Positions 37,900 through 50,391 of a stretch of DNA of 64,000 nucleotides are shown here, piece after piece (the first letter of the stretch is position 1; each line of letters begins with the position of its first letter). Both the position numbers and the translations under genes were made by a program. Under the pieces are notes generated by a model. It was not told where the DNA came from, searched no databases, and saw only the letters and a program-made list of their open reading frames with translations. Source of the DNA: Acridotheres tristis (Eukaryota; Chordata; Aves; Passeriformes; Sturnidae); assembly GCA_037013685.1 (NCBI GenBank), contig CM072891.1, positions 16,592,501 to 16,656,500 of the forward strand, written 5' to 3'.

Positions 37900-38245
37900 T
37901 TTTTGCCACCTGTTGTGAATGCTGATATTACTTCCTGTTTAATTAACATGCAAAAGGTGACCTAAAAAGCTTGTAGCATGGAGGCGAGTCCACTGAACAT
38001 GCTGGTAGAAAATACAAGCATGAAGATTTCTGTTAAATCCAAACTATCTTAAAGAAAAATGGCTTCATTAAATCAATACAATAAGCAATTAACAGTCCAC
38101 TTCACATGTACTGCTTTGGAGAAGAGTCTGTCAGAATCATGTTGAAGCTTTCAGTGAGAGCTGTGATTACTGAGCTGTTTATTCTGAAAATGAATTACTA
38201 CTTTGCTTTACTAGAAATTAAATCAAAAGAAAAATTGCCTAAATT
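37900..38245. promoter_or_regulatory. candidate conserved non-coding element II
   Basis: The block holds TTTAATTAACATGCAAAAGG (paired homeodomain and octamer-like cores), AGGTGACC, TTCATTAAATCAATAC, AATAAGCAATTAACAG, CTGTGATTACTGAG and GAAATTAAATC. It begins about 135 bp after element I. Like element I it is AT-rich, non-repetitive and without an ORF, the profile usual for deeply conserved enhancers. No alignment was available to test it. Confidence 0.25.
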
Positions 38246-38249
38246 ATAC

Positions 38250-40695
38250 AAAATGCTTTTCTCTTAAATGAGAGAAGAGGAAAAGGAGCCAGCTTATCTG
38301 CCCTGTGAGAGACCCTCACATGGCAGTCCTACAGGAATGCCTCAATATCTCTTTGAATTATTAACTATTGTGTTCCCATATTCCATGCTTCCCTAGCCTC
38401 ACGCCACCTGCCTGTGCTTCTTCACAAGTGCACTGAAAGTAAGAGAATGCAACAAACAAGCAATGGACCAGTATCCGTAAAATGGAAAGAAGTGGCTGAA
38501 GAAACACTTTTGCCCTTTGGGCCACAAAGTGGCTGGAGATGCATTTTGTGTGTCTAATGCACAGCAGCAGGTCGAGGATTAAAGAAACATGATGCCTCAA
38601 ATCCAATGATGTTGCTTATCTTAATCAGATGTTGCTAATGTTAAAGTGAAAACAGAAGCCCGAATCTCCTGTTATGTATTCCCATGGCAGCTGAGAATTC
38701 TGTTCATTAGTTTTTGAACTACACTGTTTTCACCTCAGCATGAAGGGAAGCAGGCCTCTGTCCCAAGTATGGGAAAGCTGAGCAGCTCTGCAAGAGCAGA
38801 GTGGTGTTTCTAAAGCCAGGCTATCCTTCCATGAGGAGTCCTGGCACAGGAAACACTGAAGGTCTGTATTCTTGCACATGCAACCTGCAAAGATGTTATT
38901 GCTCAAGTTTCCAATTATTTAGTGCCTTTTCTTGCATTCCACTTATTACTAAAGCAAAGTATGGCTTATATAGGAAAAGTGACATGAACATTATATGGAG
39001 CCTAGGGGATGCAATATTGCTTTTTCTGAGGTAAAACATAGGGTAAGTACTTGCCTGTCAAGTCAAACAAACTGCTTGCCTTTTCATGATCCCAGGAAAA
39101 CTTTGAGCTGGTAGACTTTTCCACAATGTTTGCCATAATTTATCATTTTCCTTTCAGATTAAGCAAAGCCAAGCTGAACAAAAAGAAAACTTGAGCAGAA
39201 ACAGGAAAATGTTTACTCAAAACAGGAATAAACAGTTTCAACTGTTTAAACAGTCACTCTTCAAACTATTCTTTGCAAAAACCCTTTTAAATTGACTAAA
39301 ATTAGTTAAATCTCCGTTGCCACCCACATCTGAAACCATTTCTAATCAAGTTGAGACATTGATGGGCAGATGGGAAATCAATGAATAACCACTCCAGTGG
39401 CTAAGCTAAGTGCTGGTCTGTGTAAGGTGAGCAGAGTGCTCTGGTTCATGATTTATTCTTCTGCTGGGATCCTGCTAAGATTTCATTATTGTGAGGAAGA
39501 CAACTTTAGCTTGGCTTGGACTCCCCAAGTCCAGGTTTGAATGGGTGTCCAAAGTCACTTTTGGAAGTTATTTTAACAACAGAAATCACCCTTGATACAC
39601 AAAATTGAAATCTTTCTAAGTGGTACTGCAAAAGCCACCCAAGGCCATAAAAAACAGAATTAGAGATCAATATCAGAAAAATTCAGAGAACTCCATGCAA
39701 GTTTTCTACATGTGTTGCACCAGGTTGTTCAAGCCTCATTTTGTCTTTGTCACTTTTACTCTGGTCTCTTAAACTTTTTCAGGGATATATGTGATGCTTA
39801 GAATAATTACTAACTGGACCTAGGCAAATTAAAATGTGGTGAGAAAATATAGATTCTGGCACACCACAGTGCAGGACATTGCCAACACCAAAACACCTAG
39901 AGGAAACCACACTATGAGATATTTGTTATGTTGCAGAGAGAGTTGAAAAGAAATGGCAGAAGTCAACTAATTCTGAGTTAGCCATTAAGGCAGAAAAAAT
40001 GCCTTTTGCATTTCCAGAGGAGCTTTGTCCTGCTACAGAACAGCAGTAAAACATAAAGCCACTCAGGAGGGAGCAATATAAGATGCAGAAAAGACCATGA
40101 CCATCAAGGAAAAGCCAATCTCAGGAAGGACTCATGCTAACAGCCATACAACTCCTGACTTCAGTGGTTGTAACTATAAAATATGTACTTCCATACAGAG
40201 CAGATCATGTAAACTAGAAAGGTGGTGCCTTCTAGTTGGTGCCCCCTCCTAGAAGAAGGAACCAAATACCCCAGCCCTTGGCCAGCATTTTTAACTTTTA
40301 GGTAGGCTTCAGCCTGCATAGGCTGTGGTTATGCTGTGAGGGCAGGAGGAATTATGGTGGCAGGGGAAAGCTTTCCAGAATTTCCAGAGTTCTCTGCTGC
40401 ATTGGAAATAGCACAGGTCTCCTTGTCCAGTTCTGTTTCCTTGTACATATGGAGTCAGACAGCTTTTTGCAATTACTTCTTTCTCTGCTGCAGCAGCCAG
40501 CCTCACTGACAGGTGCCATAGCCCAAGTAAAAAAGGTCTCATATATTTAGTTGCAAATTATTTCTAAAACCTGTTGCAAGGTCCCGAGGTGCTGCTGCCT
40601 CTGATCTAGATTTTGCAGTAGTTTCAGCTATATTCTATTTGCAAGGCCTATATTTAACTTACAAAGTAGCTCCTGATTTTTTTCATTTTTAAAGC
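38250..40695. other. unique non-coding sequence, no gene recognised
   Basis: Only short ORFs of 77-81 codons without domains. The sequence at 39190-39260 has several AAACAG-type repeats but no defined unit. Nothing else is supportable. Confidence 0.6.
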
Positions 40696-40699
40696 AAAT

Positions 40700-40782
40700 G
40701 ATATATATAGACTATAGAGAGAGACAGAGATTTGGGTGTAGTGTGCTTAGCTACAAATATATACATTGTATATGTATATAAG
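40700..40782. repeat. imperfect AT / GA simple-sequence patch
   Basis: A short ATATATAT run, then GAGAGAGACAGAGA, and after about 25 bp a TATATACATTGTATATGTAT segment. The pieces are imperfect and short, consistent with ordinary simple-sequence DNA. Confidence 0.75.
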
Positions 40783-40789
40783 ATTTAAT

Positions 40790-42670
40790 GAGCATCTCAT
40801 TCTAGCAATTGTATCTATTGCATCTTTAAATGTTACTACATAGAATAAAGAGGTAGAGATGGAAGGAACAACTACTGACCATAGCTGTCTGTAGCCAATA
40901 AAGTATTACATGGTCTGAAGCTCAAACAATTTAACCTGGTAGACAAATTACAGCTGCAATTCTGAGTGTTATTTTTAACTCATTCTCCCACTCAGGCTGT
41001 CTTGTCACCTCTCTCCGTCTCTGAGATACACATTAAACTGCAGTCTGATAGTGTTATCAGCACCTTTGTCAACAAAATAAATTTGTCACCCTAGGATGGT
41101 GAAATGTGGGTCACAAATGAATAAGATTTCTGAAGATCAGCAGCAATCTACCAGGAAGTGTTACTTAGAACAGGCTGTGTCATAAGGAAGCTCAACAGAC
41201 ACAAACTAATTAGCACCAACAAGTGTAGCAGGGCTGCTCTGCCGAGGCAGCACTCCATCACTGGCTTCTAAGAAGTTAGCACTCCTTCCTATTCCCTGGC
41301 TCTAGTCTCAAAATGGCATCAAAACATATGGTGCTGGAGCAAGAGTCCCCCAGGGACACAGCAGGAAGACCAGCTTTTGCTCCATCCCACGGTTACCTTC
41401 ACCAACTCATTCTCACCACAGCATTCAAACCAGTCCATCCACCAGCCAGAGAGACCCAAGATTTGATCCAGGTAAAGGTATGCATCCCTCCTGAGTCTCA
41501 GCTGGACTGATGGTCTATAAGTGCTACCAGTTTCCTTGGGGAAGTTCAGAACATTGAGTGTCCATGCAGATTTAAAGTGGGCTGTTCAGTGCAGAACAGC
41601 AAGGTGTTCTAAAAAGTCCAGCAGGAATCTGGAAAAAAGAAACTAGAAAGAGCCCTTCAGCAGGTCAGTTTACAAGATTGCAGCTTAAATATTGCTGATG
41701 AGCTGACATCAGTCATGAAAAAAAAAAGACTCCTAAATGACACAACAGATGTTCTTCAGATGAGTCTCCATTTTTTCTCAGATGCAACCTTAGCAGATGG
41801 ACTTGAGCAAATATATTCTGTAAGCAAATAAGTGGATGGAGATGCTAAAAAAAAAAAAACTGATTAAAAATAGAAAGTAGTAGGAAGCATCATATACAAT
41901 GCTTGTTTCTCACATTCTTGTGCTTGTTAATGTCCTCATTTTTAAGGGAAAATATTTCAGTCTGAATACAGGTGAGACACAATACTAGTAACCAATGAGT
42001 CATCATCTAGTTAGGTTTCCTTAGGTTTATAGCTATAATATTGAAAGTAATACTGCAAGCAGAAAAACCCATACCCACAAACACCCAAGACTTCCAGAAC
42101 ATTATTTGCTAAATTTTCCTTTGCAACACAGCCATTTAAAACACTCTGTGTCCACCAGTTCATATTTCTCCCTGCCAGCTTCTTCTTGATTCAAGCACAT
42201 AATTCCTTTAATAAACACAACAATGCTGGAACTCTTTGGGATCTTGTTCTCTCTCCTCTTTTGGTCAAGAACGTTTCTCATCTGAAGAGGAGAAGCTTTC
42301 TTTCCCACTCTAGTCTAAATGTGCTTGACAGGCATAAAAGAATGTAGTGTAAAAACTGGCTCCCAAATAATCAAAAGTCAAAGCACAGGGCCAGACAAAG
42401 CTAATGGGACCTGTGGATGCATAACACATGCTAAGAACAAACCATTCAGCCTGCTTTCAGATGTGTTTGGGCATTTTAACAACAAGCACCTTTTGGCAAA
42501 AATTGGATGAGAAGGTTTTACAACATTAATGCTGTGACCAGTCCCTACTGGCTCATACAAGTTTCTAAGAGCTGCTTCTCTCAAAACTGAATTTCAGATA
42601 TCAAAGAAAGCTGGAATAGAACAGCAGGGGAAAAAAGTATTCTTCCCACATTATGCATTTTGGCTCTGCA
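40790..42670. other. unique non-coding sequence, no gene recognised
   Basis: Short ORFs only. A 13-bp A run lies at 41847-41859 and a 10-bp A run near 41719. No repeat body is attached to either. No RNA gene seen. Confidence 0.6.
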
Positions 42671-42673
42671 GGC

Positions 42674-42709
42674 AGAAAAAAAAAAAAAGAAGAGAGAGAA
42701 AAGAGAAAG
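42674..42709. repeat. homopurine tract, 36 bp
   Basis: Unbroken A/G run beginning with about 13 A and continuing as GA-rich sequence. Such tracts can form triplex DNA; no role is visible here. Confidence 0.95.
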
Positions 42710-42714
42710 TCAAG

Positions 42715-45245
42715 GGTGTTAGATTCAGCACTTTAGAAAACTATTCTTTGTGAACCAAACACTTAGCAACAGGATAGTCTTTATCCTGCTGTCATTAGCA
42801 GAGACAAGATCTTACAGTCTGATGGCTGAGGGCATCATCCTTACTGATGACTGGGTCATGAAGGAGCTAACAGGCCTAATGCTTTTATTACTGCCTTTAT
42901 GTGGCACAACAATATATGATCACAGCAATTTAAGAAGAATGGATGTACATGTACACCCTTTTGAAGACCTTTCCTTTTTTTTTCTTTCTTCTTACACTAG
43001 TAGAGAACTGGGACCAACATTATCCATTCACAGGAACATCATGTTACCTGCTGCTACAGAAAAGAGCTGATCAGCTATCCATTGTGTATTGAAGCAAATG
43101 GTGTGTAAATACTAGAAGCCTTATGATACCAAGCTTTTCAGAGATCCTATTTCTCTTTCCTAGCAGGGTTTAAATTAAACTGAAAATGCTGCAAAACACA
43201 TAGGGACAGATTCCTTCTTCTTACAATCCATTGCAATAAGAACAAACTCCAGTCAAGTCAACAAAACCAGAGGTCTAAAGCAAGTATCAGAAGAGAATCA
43301 GTCTTCTCCAAAGCCATGTATGTCACAGAAGGAATTAGGATTACCTGTATCAGGTGATGGTAACTGCATCAATCACACAAGATTTGTGCAGACTCAAATT
43401 CTCGCTGTAGGCACACATGAGAAAAACATTTTTCCCTGCTCTCCACTGTTTTCACTCAGAAAACAGAGTGACAGAACTGCACTAAGCAGGCACTGATTGC
43501 TAAGGACTTGGACAATCTGGAAAGCACTTATGGCACATAAACCAAAGCAGATATGCAATTTAACATGCCTTGCATAACTAAGAAACCAAACATGTACAGC
43601 ATAGCTCAGCACAGCTCAGATTACTTCAAGCTCAGACCACCTTTTAGCCCAGCCAAAGCCTTGTGGACAGCAGTGTGAAAGACATTACATTAAGACACGG
43701 TTGCTACAGATAATTTTATTATTGTTATTTAGGCATTTATATGAACTATGCTCTTGCTGCTAATTCCTCACCATCTATCAGGGCAAGGACAGAAACCTGG
43801 CTGTGTGTATTCACTCATCCGACTGTTTTTCACCCTTGTAGGAGGGAAAGGCTTGCAAAAGACCTGAGATACAGAGTAAAACACAAAGCCTGGGACAAGC
43901 ATAGAACCAGTCGGGCTCTTAGAAATCAAACTCCTGTGAGACTATTCACCAGACTGCTGGCTATGAGAGATAGAATTCTGAAAACATGGCTTTCTTTTCA
44001 TTATTATGCTGTGTGTTTTTCTTATTTCACTTTCTTTCAGGAGAAATGGATAAGGGAAACACTGTTACATTTGTTTGTAGTTCATTTTTATTCTGAACTC
44101 AGAGGAGAGCACAAGTGAGATCCACCCTCAGAGCACAAGTGCAATCCATTTCATTGCTTTGACTTTGCTCTGTGAAGCCTCTTCACAGAGACACTTGAGC
44201 TTCATTTGCAAGCATCATTGCAAGAATCCCATCCATGGACTTATTTTAATGGAGTGGAAAATATACAAAATATTTGTTTCTTCTACTTTTCCTCCAAACC
44301 CACAAACCATTCTAAAAATCATTTTCCTTCCCTTTTAAGCAATAAAAAGAGTAATCCTGTGCATCATCAATTGTTTTTAGGCACCAGGTGCAAATCTGCT
44401 TAATACCTGATCAAATATTTTTATGTGTAGCATAAGGGAAGTCAAATTCCTAACACGTCAGGGCCCAGTTAGTGGGACACTGGTAGAACTACTCTGGAGT
44501 CTCTAGGTATAAAGCATGTACTGATTTGCTCCTCTGGTTTTGAAAAGAGCAGGCCAGCTCCTGTGTAAGCTACTGACTGCTTTGTCAGAAAACAGGTCGT
44601 AGAAGGCCTGTCTGACTTGACACAACATGCTTTGAGCTCTAACAGTTGCACAAACTGATTATGAAATTAAATGTGATGGTGAAATACATCAATTATCAAA
44701 CGCCTAGATCAGAATGGTGTCTTTTTTATCCAATATTACTCATCTGAACAGGAAAAAATGGCTTCAAATATCTTTTGAACTTACTGTGTAACACTGCTGC
44801 TTTGGGTCCCTGCAGCCATATGGATAATTGGGAGACCTGGTGTAGCACACAGCTGCTCTGGTTGCCTCCTCTCTGAATACACACTGGGAAGAAGAACAGA
44901 ATAAAGGATCCATCTTCCTCACTATTTCAGTCAGACTGGGAAAGTCCCCTCTGACTATTTTATTTTACTATTTTTTTATGGTGGGGCAACTTATAGGGGT
45001 CTTGGTGCACCATGTGTGATTATAGAGGAAGAGCTGAGCCCATGCCTCTCTACTGGAAACTGGGTGGCCCACATGGCAAAACCATTAATGACCCAAAACC
45101 ATGTGGTTTCTACTCAGATATAGTATGGTAAGGATAACAAACACCTGTTCTGGCTTTCTTTGGCACTCCAGGCTGTGTACCATTTCAAAGTGTAGAAGGT
45201 ACTTCAGGATCCATGAAGTATTTGCCTTTCTTATATATTTCCACA
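42715..45245. other. unique non-coding sequence, no gene recognised
   Basis: Includes ORFs of 106 codons (42750-43070) and 125 codons (43741-44118), both plus strand, neither recognised. The latter contains a good acceptor-like pyrimidine tract ending in TTTCAG at 44040 and a weak donor-like AA|GTGAGA near 44115, insufficient for an exon call. An 18-bp motif beginning GAGCACAAGTG is duplicated with 24-bp period at 44107-44148. Confidence 0.55.
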
Positions 45246-45247
45246 AA

Positions 45248-45352
45248 ATACCATACCATACCATACCATACCCTACCATACCATACCATACCATACCATA
45301 CCATACCATACCATACCATACCATACCATACCATACCATACCATACCATACC
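45248..45352. repeat. pentanucleotide array (ATACC)n, about 21 copies
   Basis: A 105-bp tandem array of ATACC (GGTAT on the other strand) with a single interrupted unit near 45271-45275. Both strands are open across it, giving long ORFs whose repeated peptides (such as W-Y-G-M-V on the minus strand) are by-products. High purity suggests ongoing length variation. Confidence 0.98.
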
Positions 45353-45359
45353 CCACCCC

Positions 45360-47150
45360 ATATCATGTATTACATAGATATATATATAGTACTTTTCCAT
45401 GACATCATCTGAGACATGAGCAGTGCAACTTGATCTGGTACTACTCACAAATTAAGGCTTGCACATAAGAGGAAATCCAGTTCAGCTCATACAGCAGAAA
45501 TGTAAAGCTATGACAAAATACTTACCAAGTTATTAATGACTTATAATATGGTAGTAGGCAAGGGGTCAAGTCCCAGCCTAGGCATATTTCATGCAAGTCC
45601 TATCAAGTCTAATTCAAAACTGCAGAGATGTTCACACACATAACCCAGTATACGCTTCCAAACGCCTGGAGACGGTCACTTGCTGCTACAAATTCTACTG
45701 TACAACCTGCACTTTAAATGCAAAGCCCCCTGGTGCTAGCAGTAATGATTTGGATTAGCACTTTATTTCCCACTGCTAGGGAAATAAAAATCTCTTAGTA
45801 CCACTATCAGGGATTTCTGTGGCAACTTAGTGAATAATGGTAAAAGCAGCTGCAAAATAGCAAGCGAACAAAGACTACAGAGATATAATGGTGACTCAAC
45901 AACCTTTCAATTCAGATATTAAAGTGTCTGCAGTTCCTTTTATGCTGCAGGTGAATAAAAGGTGATTGAGCAGAATTAACCTCTCCCTAGAGCATTAAGA
46001 AAAGTTAAAGTTCCAGTGCAGACTTGCTGGGCTCTTTCAAATTTGAGTTTCTTACAACTTTTACTGCTGTAATACCAGTGAACTGAATGTCCAATGAACT
46101 GAATTTCATCAGAGCTGAGTTTTGGAGGACTGAGTTTAAAGAATTATGTGAATTAAAAGTGCTTTTATTGAGATGATAAGTTTCCAGTTGAAATACATAA
46201 GCCTTCAGGATATACTGATATTGAACTGCAACTTCTCTTGTTCTCTTTCCAGGAACCCATACAGTGCCCAAGAGGTGTTCACCCTGCCTATAGAATTTTG
46301 ATTGACCACATGAAAATTTGTTTAAATTCCACACTAAGACAACAGATATTCAAACATGTGCACAGTCATTTTATGGGTTTAGCACTAATTTAAACATCAA
46401 TTTAGGAGCCCCATGTGAAGAACAGGCCCCACAGTTCTGGCTTGGAAACCTGAAGTCCTGACTGGTACATGTGCATCCATGCTTGGGTTGCTTTCTGATC
46501 TAAACAGAGCAATAAATACTGAAACTATAAACAGCAAGGGTTTTATGAAGCTTTTGCTGAGGGGAAGACAAAGGAAAACAGTAAAATGATTAATGTGGAA
46601 AAGTCAAGGCTCTGGGAAAAAACCACAGAAACCACATCACAGGTTTTTAAAGTTTTCAAGGAAAATACAAATTGTACATTTCCAAAATGTTTGGATAGGC
46701 TTCTCCTCTCCTTCCCACAATCACAGTTTCTCCTAAACATCTTCATGGTTTTGGCTCAGACCAAAATTATAGAACCAGAGGTGTCACAGGAGACTTACTT
46801 CAGGTGAATGAGCTATAAAATTCAGCATAAGTGAACTTTAGATGGTAGTTTACCTAACTTAAATATTACCTAGCCAATACTTAGAACCAAAATCAGCAGG
46901 CAATAAAAAAGTATGAAGGCATAACATTTCCCCTTCAGGAAACAGAAAGAAAAACACATTCAAGGACAGATGCAGAAACCTTAACATAACTGAAGACAAC
47001 ACTGGAACAAGGAGCTTTTTTTGTATATAGTGGTAGTTCTAAGAACAAGTTTACTAATGGAAGGTGATCTGCAGACATGCCTATTTTTGAGGAATAAAAA
47101 GAAAACCAGTTAGTTGGAGCTGTTAGTCTCACTGTCCTCTGCAAAATTCT
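45360..47150. other. unique non-coding sequence, no gene recognised
   Basis: A strong acceptor-like pyrimidine tract ends in TTCCAG at 46252, but no good donor follows in an open frame. ORFs here (up to 109 codons) have no recognisable domains. The last 100 bp may include diverged 5' sequence of the CR1 copy that follows. Confidence 0.55.
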
Positions 47151-47154
47151 TTCA

Positions 47155-47352
47155 CTCTGGGCAACCACCAACTGAATGAAGTTTAACAAAGGCAAGTGTT
47201 AAATTCTGCACTTGGGATGGGGCAACCCTGGATGTATGGAGAGACTGGGGAACAAGACACTGAAGAGCAGCAGTACTCAAAGAGACCTGGTGGTCCTGGC
47301 TGATGGCAAGTTGAGTATGAATCAACAGTGTCTTGGCAGCCAGGAGTGCCAT
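47155..47352 (+). mobile_element. CR1 LINE fragment, C-terminal part of reverse transcriptase ORF
   Basis: From 47176 one frame reads MKFNKGKC, stop, then ILHLGWGNPGCMERLGNKTL, followed by RDLVVLADGKLSMNQQC. This matches the C-terminal part of avian CR1 ORF2 (FNKGKC..LHLGWGNP..LG...EKDLGVLVD.KLNMSQQC). Only one in-frame stop (codon nine of this frame) interrupts about 58 codons, so the copy is much younger than the other LINE remnants here. It is truncated at both ends: no RT core upstream and no 3' UTR or terminal short repeat recognised downstream. CR1 is the dominant LINE of bird genomes, which is the main support for the host assignment. Confidence 0.9.
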
Positions 47353-47359
47353 ATATATT

Positions 47360-48040
47360 TACTGGACTGTAAGTAAGTGTTGAATAGCTGGGTAGCTCTA
47401 TTTGTCATCTGAGTTATAAAGATGATAAAGCACTCTTTCACAGCAGCATTCAAGAATTTTATGTACAATACACCAGAAATTGTGTATTAAGTGGCTGAAG
47501 ACATTTGGCTTTTTGCCCTTCACAACCATTGACAATATGTGGGCATCTAAGTTTGTGATTGGACAACTTCCTGCATTAGTACTCATGTCATGGCTTATCA
47601 ACCGGGACACTTAGTGGCATTTATGAACATATTAAATGCTGATACAAGCAGAAAAAGAGTAAGCCATGTGTTCTTTTACTTAAGGTTTGAGCAAGGCCAG
47701 CTCATTGAAGGCAGGTGTTGGGTTGTCTTTGGGTTTCTGCTGGTCAGATTTGTCACAGGGACACGGAGTCCAGTCAGCACCACAGTCAGAGAAGCAGGAG
47801 CCGCTGCTTCCTTCAGGTCCTTGAGGTGGAGAGAACTCTGGTCCTCCTACCAGACAGTTTAGCAATATTGCTGCTGCTGAATATACAGTTTTGCCTCTCC
47901 AGGTTACCCGCAGATTTTAGGAAGAAAAATCTCTTTTCATACAGCCTACACTGTCTGTCCTCAAAGGACTGCCTGGCTGCAGATAAAGTGTAGCTGAAAC
48001 ATGTAACTGGACTTTGGCTGCACTCTCAGCCATGGCTTCA
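47360..48040. other. unique non-coding sequence, no gene recognised
   Basis: ORFs of 60-92 codons overlap in several frames around 47590-47993 without recognisable domains. The sequence is not an obvious continuation of the CR1 copy at 47155-47352. Confidence 0.55.
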
Positions 48041-48048
48041 GAACTGAG

Positions 48049-48090
48049 TCCACAATGGATTGTCCACACTGGATTGTCCACACTGGATTG
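48049..48090. repeat. three-copy 14-bp minisatellite
   Basis: The unit TCCACAATGGATTG (48049-48062) is followed by two identical copies of TCCACACTGGATTG (48063-48076 and 48077-48090). The first unit differs at one base, so the last two were probably duplicated most recently. Confidence 0.95.
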
Positions 48091-48094
48091 TGCC

Positions 48095-49555
48095 TTCAAG
48101 GGGAAAGTTTCATCCTGAAACTCATTCTCCCCTTCCTTGAGTGAGTCACCCTCTGTAAAAAGGATGAGGATCCTCTAGGAATGCAGAGCTCACAGTTCCT
48201 AGGATACAGCACAGATCTGCTTCCAGACCCAGAAGAATGCAAACCCCTGGTATGTGACAGACCCCATAATATACCAGTGGTTCAGGATACTTCTGGTCCT
48301 ACTGAGAAGAACATCACCAAATGTAGAGTCCTACAGAACATTCCGGGAAGCAAAGAAGAAAAGATTCTGGGACAAAAATTATTGTCTAGGAATTAACGTA
48401 TGACTTGAGACTGAGGGATACAGAGGCGAGATAAGCTAAAGCTGCAGAGGCTTAACTAAACTGACACGGTCAATGGCAACTTTCAAACTTCTTATCTCAA
48501 TTACTAACAATTTGGCTACAAATAGTAAAAAGAAACTTCATTAAAGTGTTTTGATTTCACTTAGGAAGGTTTCAAAAACTAAAATTTAAAAATGGGCTGG
48601 TGGTAAAAAAAATAGTTTTAAACAATTGCAGCAGCAGGGTGGAGGACAATTTTCCCAAAACTGTGCCATTTCTTCACTGCTTCAAGGCTTCCTACCTTAC
48701 CTACAAAAAATTGGTGAAAAATCCATTTTGTTCATTTGTTCTTGGAAAAAATATGTGAGTGGGCAGAGGGAGGCTCTGTACTATAGCCAGCAGAAATCAG
48801 CAAGATTCCTTGGCCTTTAAGTACCGGGATTTGTGATTAGACAGACAATCTCAGATAAGACCAAGCAGTAGAGCTGGGAGAAGCAGAGAGGCTTTTGGGC
48901 ACACAAGGCATAATTAAGTGCTGACTGAGTGTTTGAAAGCATCTTTGACTTTTTCAGCTGTATTTGCTGTTTTCATGCACGACATTATCTCTTCAAACCT
49001 TGGATTAATTATGTCCTTAGATTGTCACAACTTTGACGACACACCAAGCAAAAATAATGAACAAAACAAATCATGTTCAAAAATTACAGAGCAGTTACAG
49101 ATTCAGCATTCTCCTAAATGTAAAGCCTGTTAAACTGATTTTCTTCCTTGTCAGAGTATATTCTGTGCTGGGTCACAAAGGTTCAGGGACATGAAGCTTA
49201 ATATCATGACTGATTTTCTGATTCCATCAGAGTGACTGATATGTACAAACAAACAGTTTTCTCTTATCACATATTTCCCCACTACCCATGTCAAGCAGAA
49301 TATGCAAGACTGTAAACACATTTTAATTTACTGCCTTTATCTCTAAACAAAGGACTTTGAGGAATATCTCTCTGTCCCGATATTTGTGGAAATGAAAGCA
49401 CGGGGTCAATGCCAAACTAAAACTCCTTTTCACTAGATTGACAGAGGGGAATTTACTCTGTCAGAGGCAAATTAGGAGTCATTCTGCTTACAGGATTAAA
49501 CCATTCCTGAATACAGTGAGGTGACTGATCGTCTTTTTCTATCTAGCCTGTGCCT
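48095..49555. other. unique non-coding sequence, no gene recognised
   Basis: No domain-bearing ORF. At about 48427-48475 the order AAGCTGCAGAGGCTTAA, CTGACACGGTCA loosely recalls a reversed MIR core, too weakly to call. Otherwise featureless. Confidence 0.55.
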
Positions 49556-49559
49556 ACAG

Positions 49560-49760
49560 ACCTCAGCAGCTAATTGCCATCACATAAATAAATAGGAAGT
49601 TTTTTAAAAGGTGTGTTGAGTTGACAGAATGAGTCTTAAACCAGAAAACAAAAGGAATGTATTTATTATGCTGATAGCCTGGTTTGATACCTTTCATGGA
49701 GAAGATGCTGCTAATCCTGATGAATATTCATTCTGAACAGGAGCCTGAAACAAAATGCAT
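49560..49760. promoter_or_regulatory. weak candidate conserved non-coding element
   Basis: An AT-rich non-repetitive block with GCTAATTGCC, AAATAAATAGG, TATTTATTATGCTGA and CTGATGAATATTCATTC (containing the palindrome GAATATTC). The motif density is suggestive only. This is the weakest of the regulatory candidates. Confidence 0.15.
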
Positions 49761-49764
49761 AAAT

Positions 49765-50390
49765 TCACACCTCTCAAGTAGGACATCTTTTGAAAGCCAT
49801 CAAAATACAGTATTCTCCACACATGTTTCCACTTTGACTTGTCCCTTGTCTTTCAATTAATTAAACATTACTTGCACCTGCCTATATGTACATAGCAAAG
49901 AAAATCCCTGTGTTCTCAAAGTTCAGACCTTGATACAAAGGCCCACACACATATCACTAGCACATGAACAAGAAGTATTTTTCTCCCCTTAATACACACT
50001 GTTCATACAGTAAGACACTTGCATTTGATGGCAACACAAATATCCTAGGGAAATACAAGCACATATTTAGCACTTTCTAATGAGCAGACAGGACTAGCCC
50101 CAAAGGTTAGGGGCAATGCAGGCTCCACACCCTGATGCAGTCCCAGAAACAAAGCAAAAATCCCACAGGCCTTCACTGTTACCTAGGAAGCCTGAGGACA
50201 CAGACAGTCTCGTGATCCAGAAGATCCTGGGGATAAACTACAAAACATTTCTCTGTGGAAAGGAGAATCTACTAGAGAAAGATTACCAACACTCTTTCTA
50301 TGACTAGGTTCCTGTATGGACTCCAATATTCCCAAATTGCTCAGCACAAAACATGATGAACACTCTGAAATATTTTTTCCCTTTTTTCCA
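49765..50390. other. unique non-coding sequence, no gene recognised
   Basis: Ends in a strong pyrimidine tract (50372-50389) that forms the acceptor of the exon-like segment below. No other feature is supportable. Confidence 0.55.
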
Positions 50391-50391
50391 G

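Noticed and set aside
44041..44115. Acceptor-like tract ending at 44040 followed by an open frame
   Set aside because: The donor (AA|GTGAGA) is weak, the frame is unrecognised and no partner exon was found.
45085..45448. ORFs with repeated W-Y-G-M-V or Y-H-T-I-P peptides
   Set aside because: Produced entirely by the ATACC array being open on both strands.
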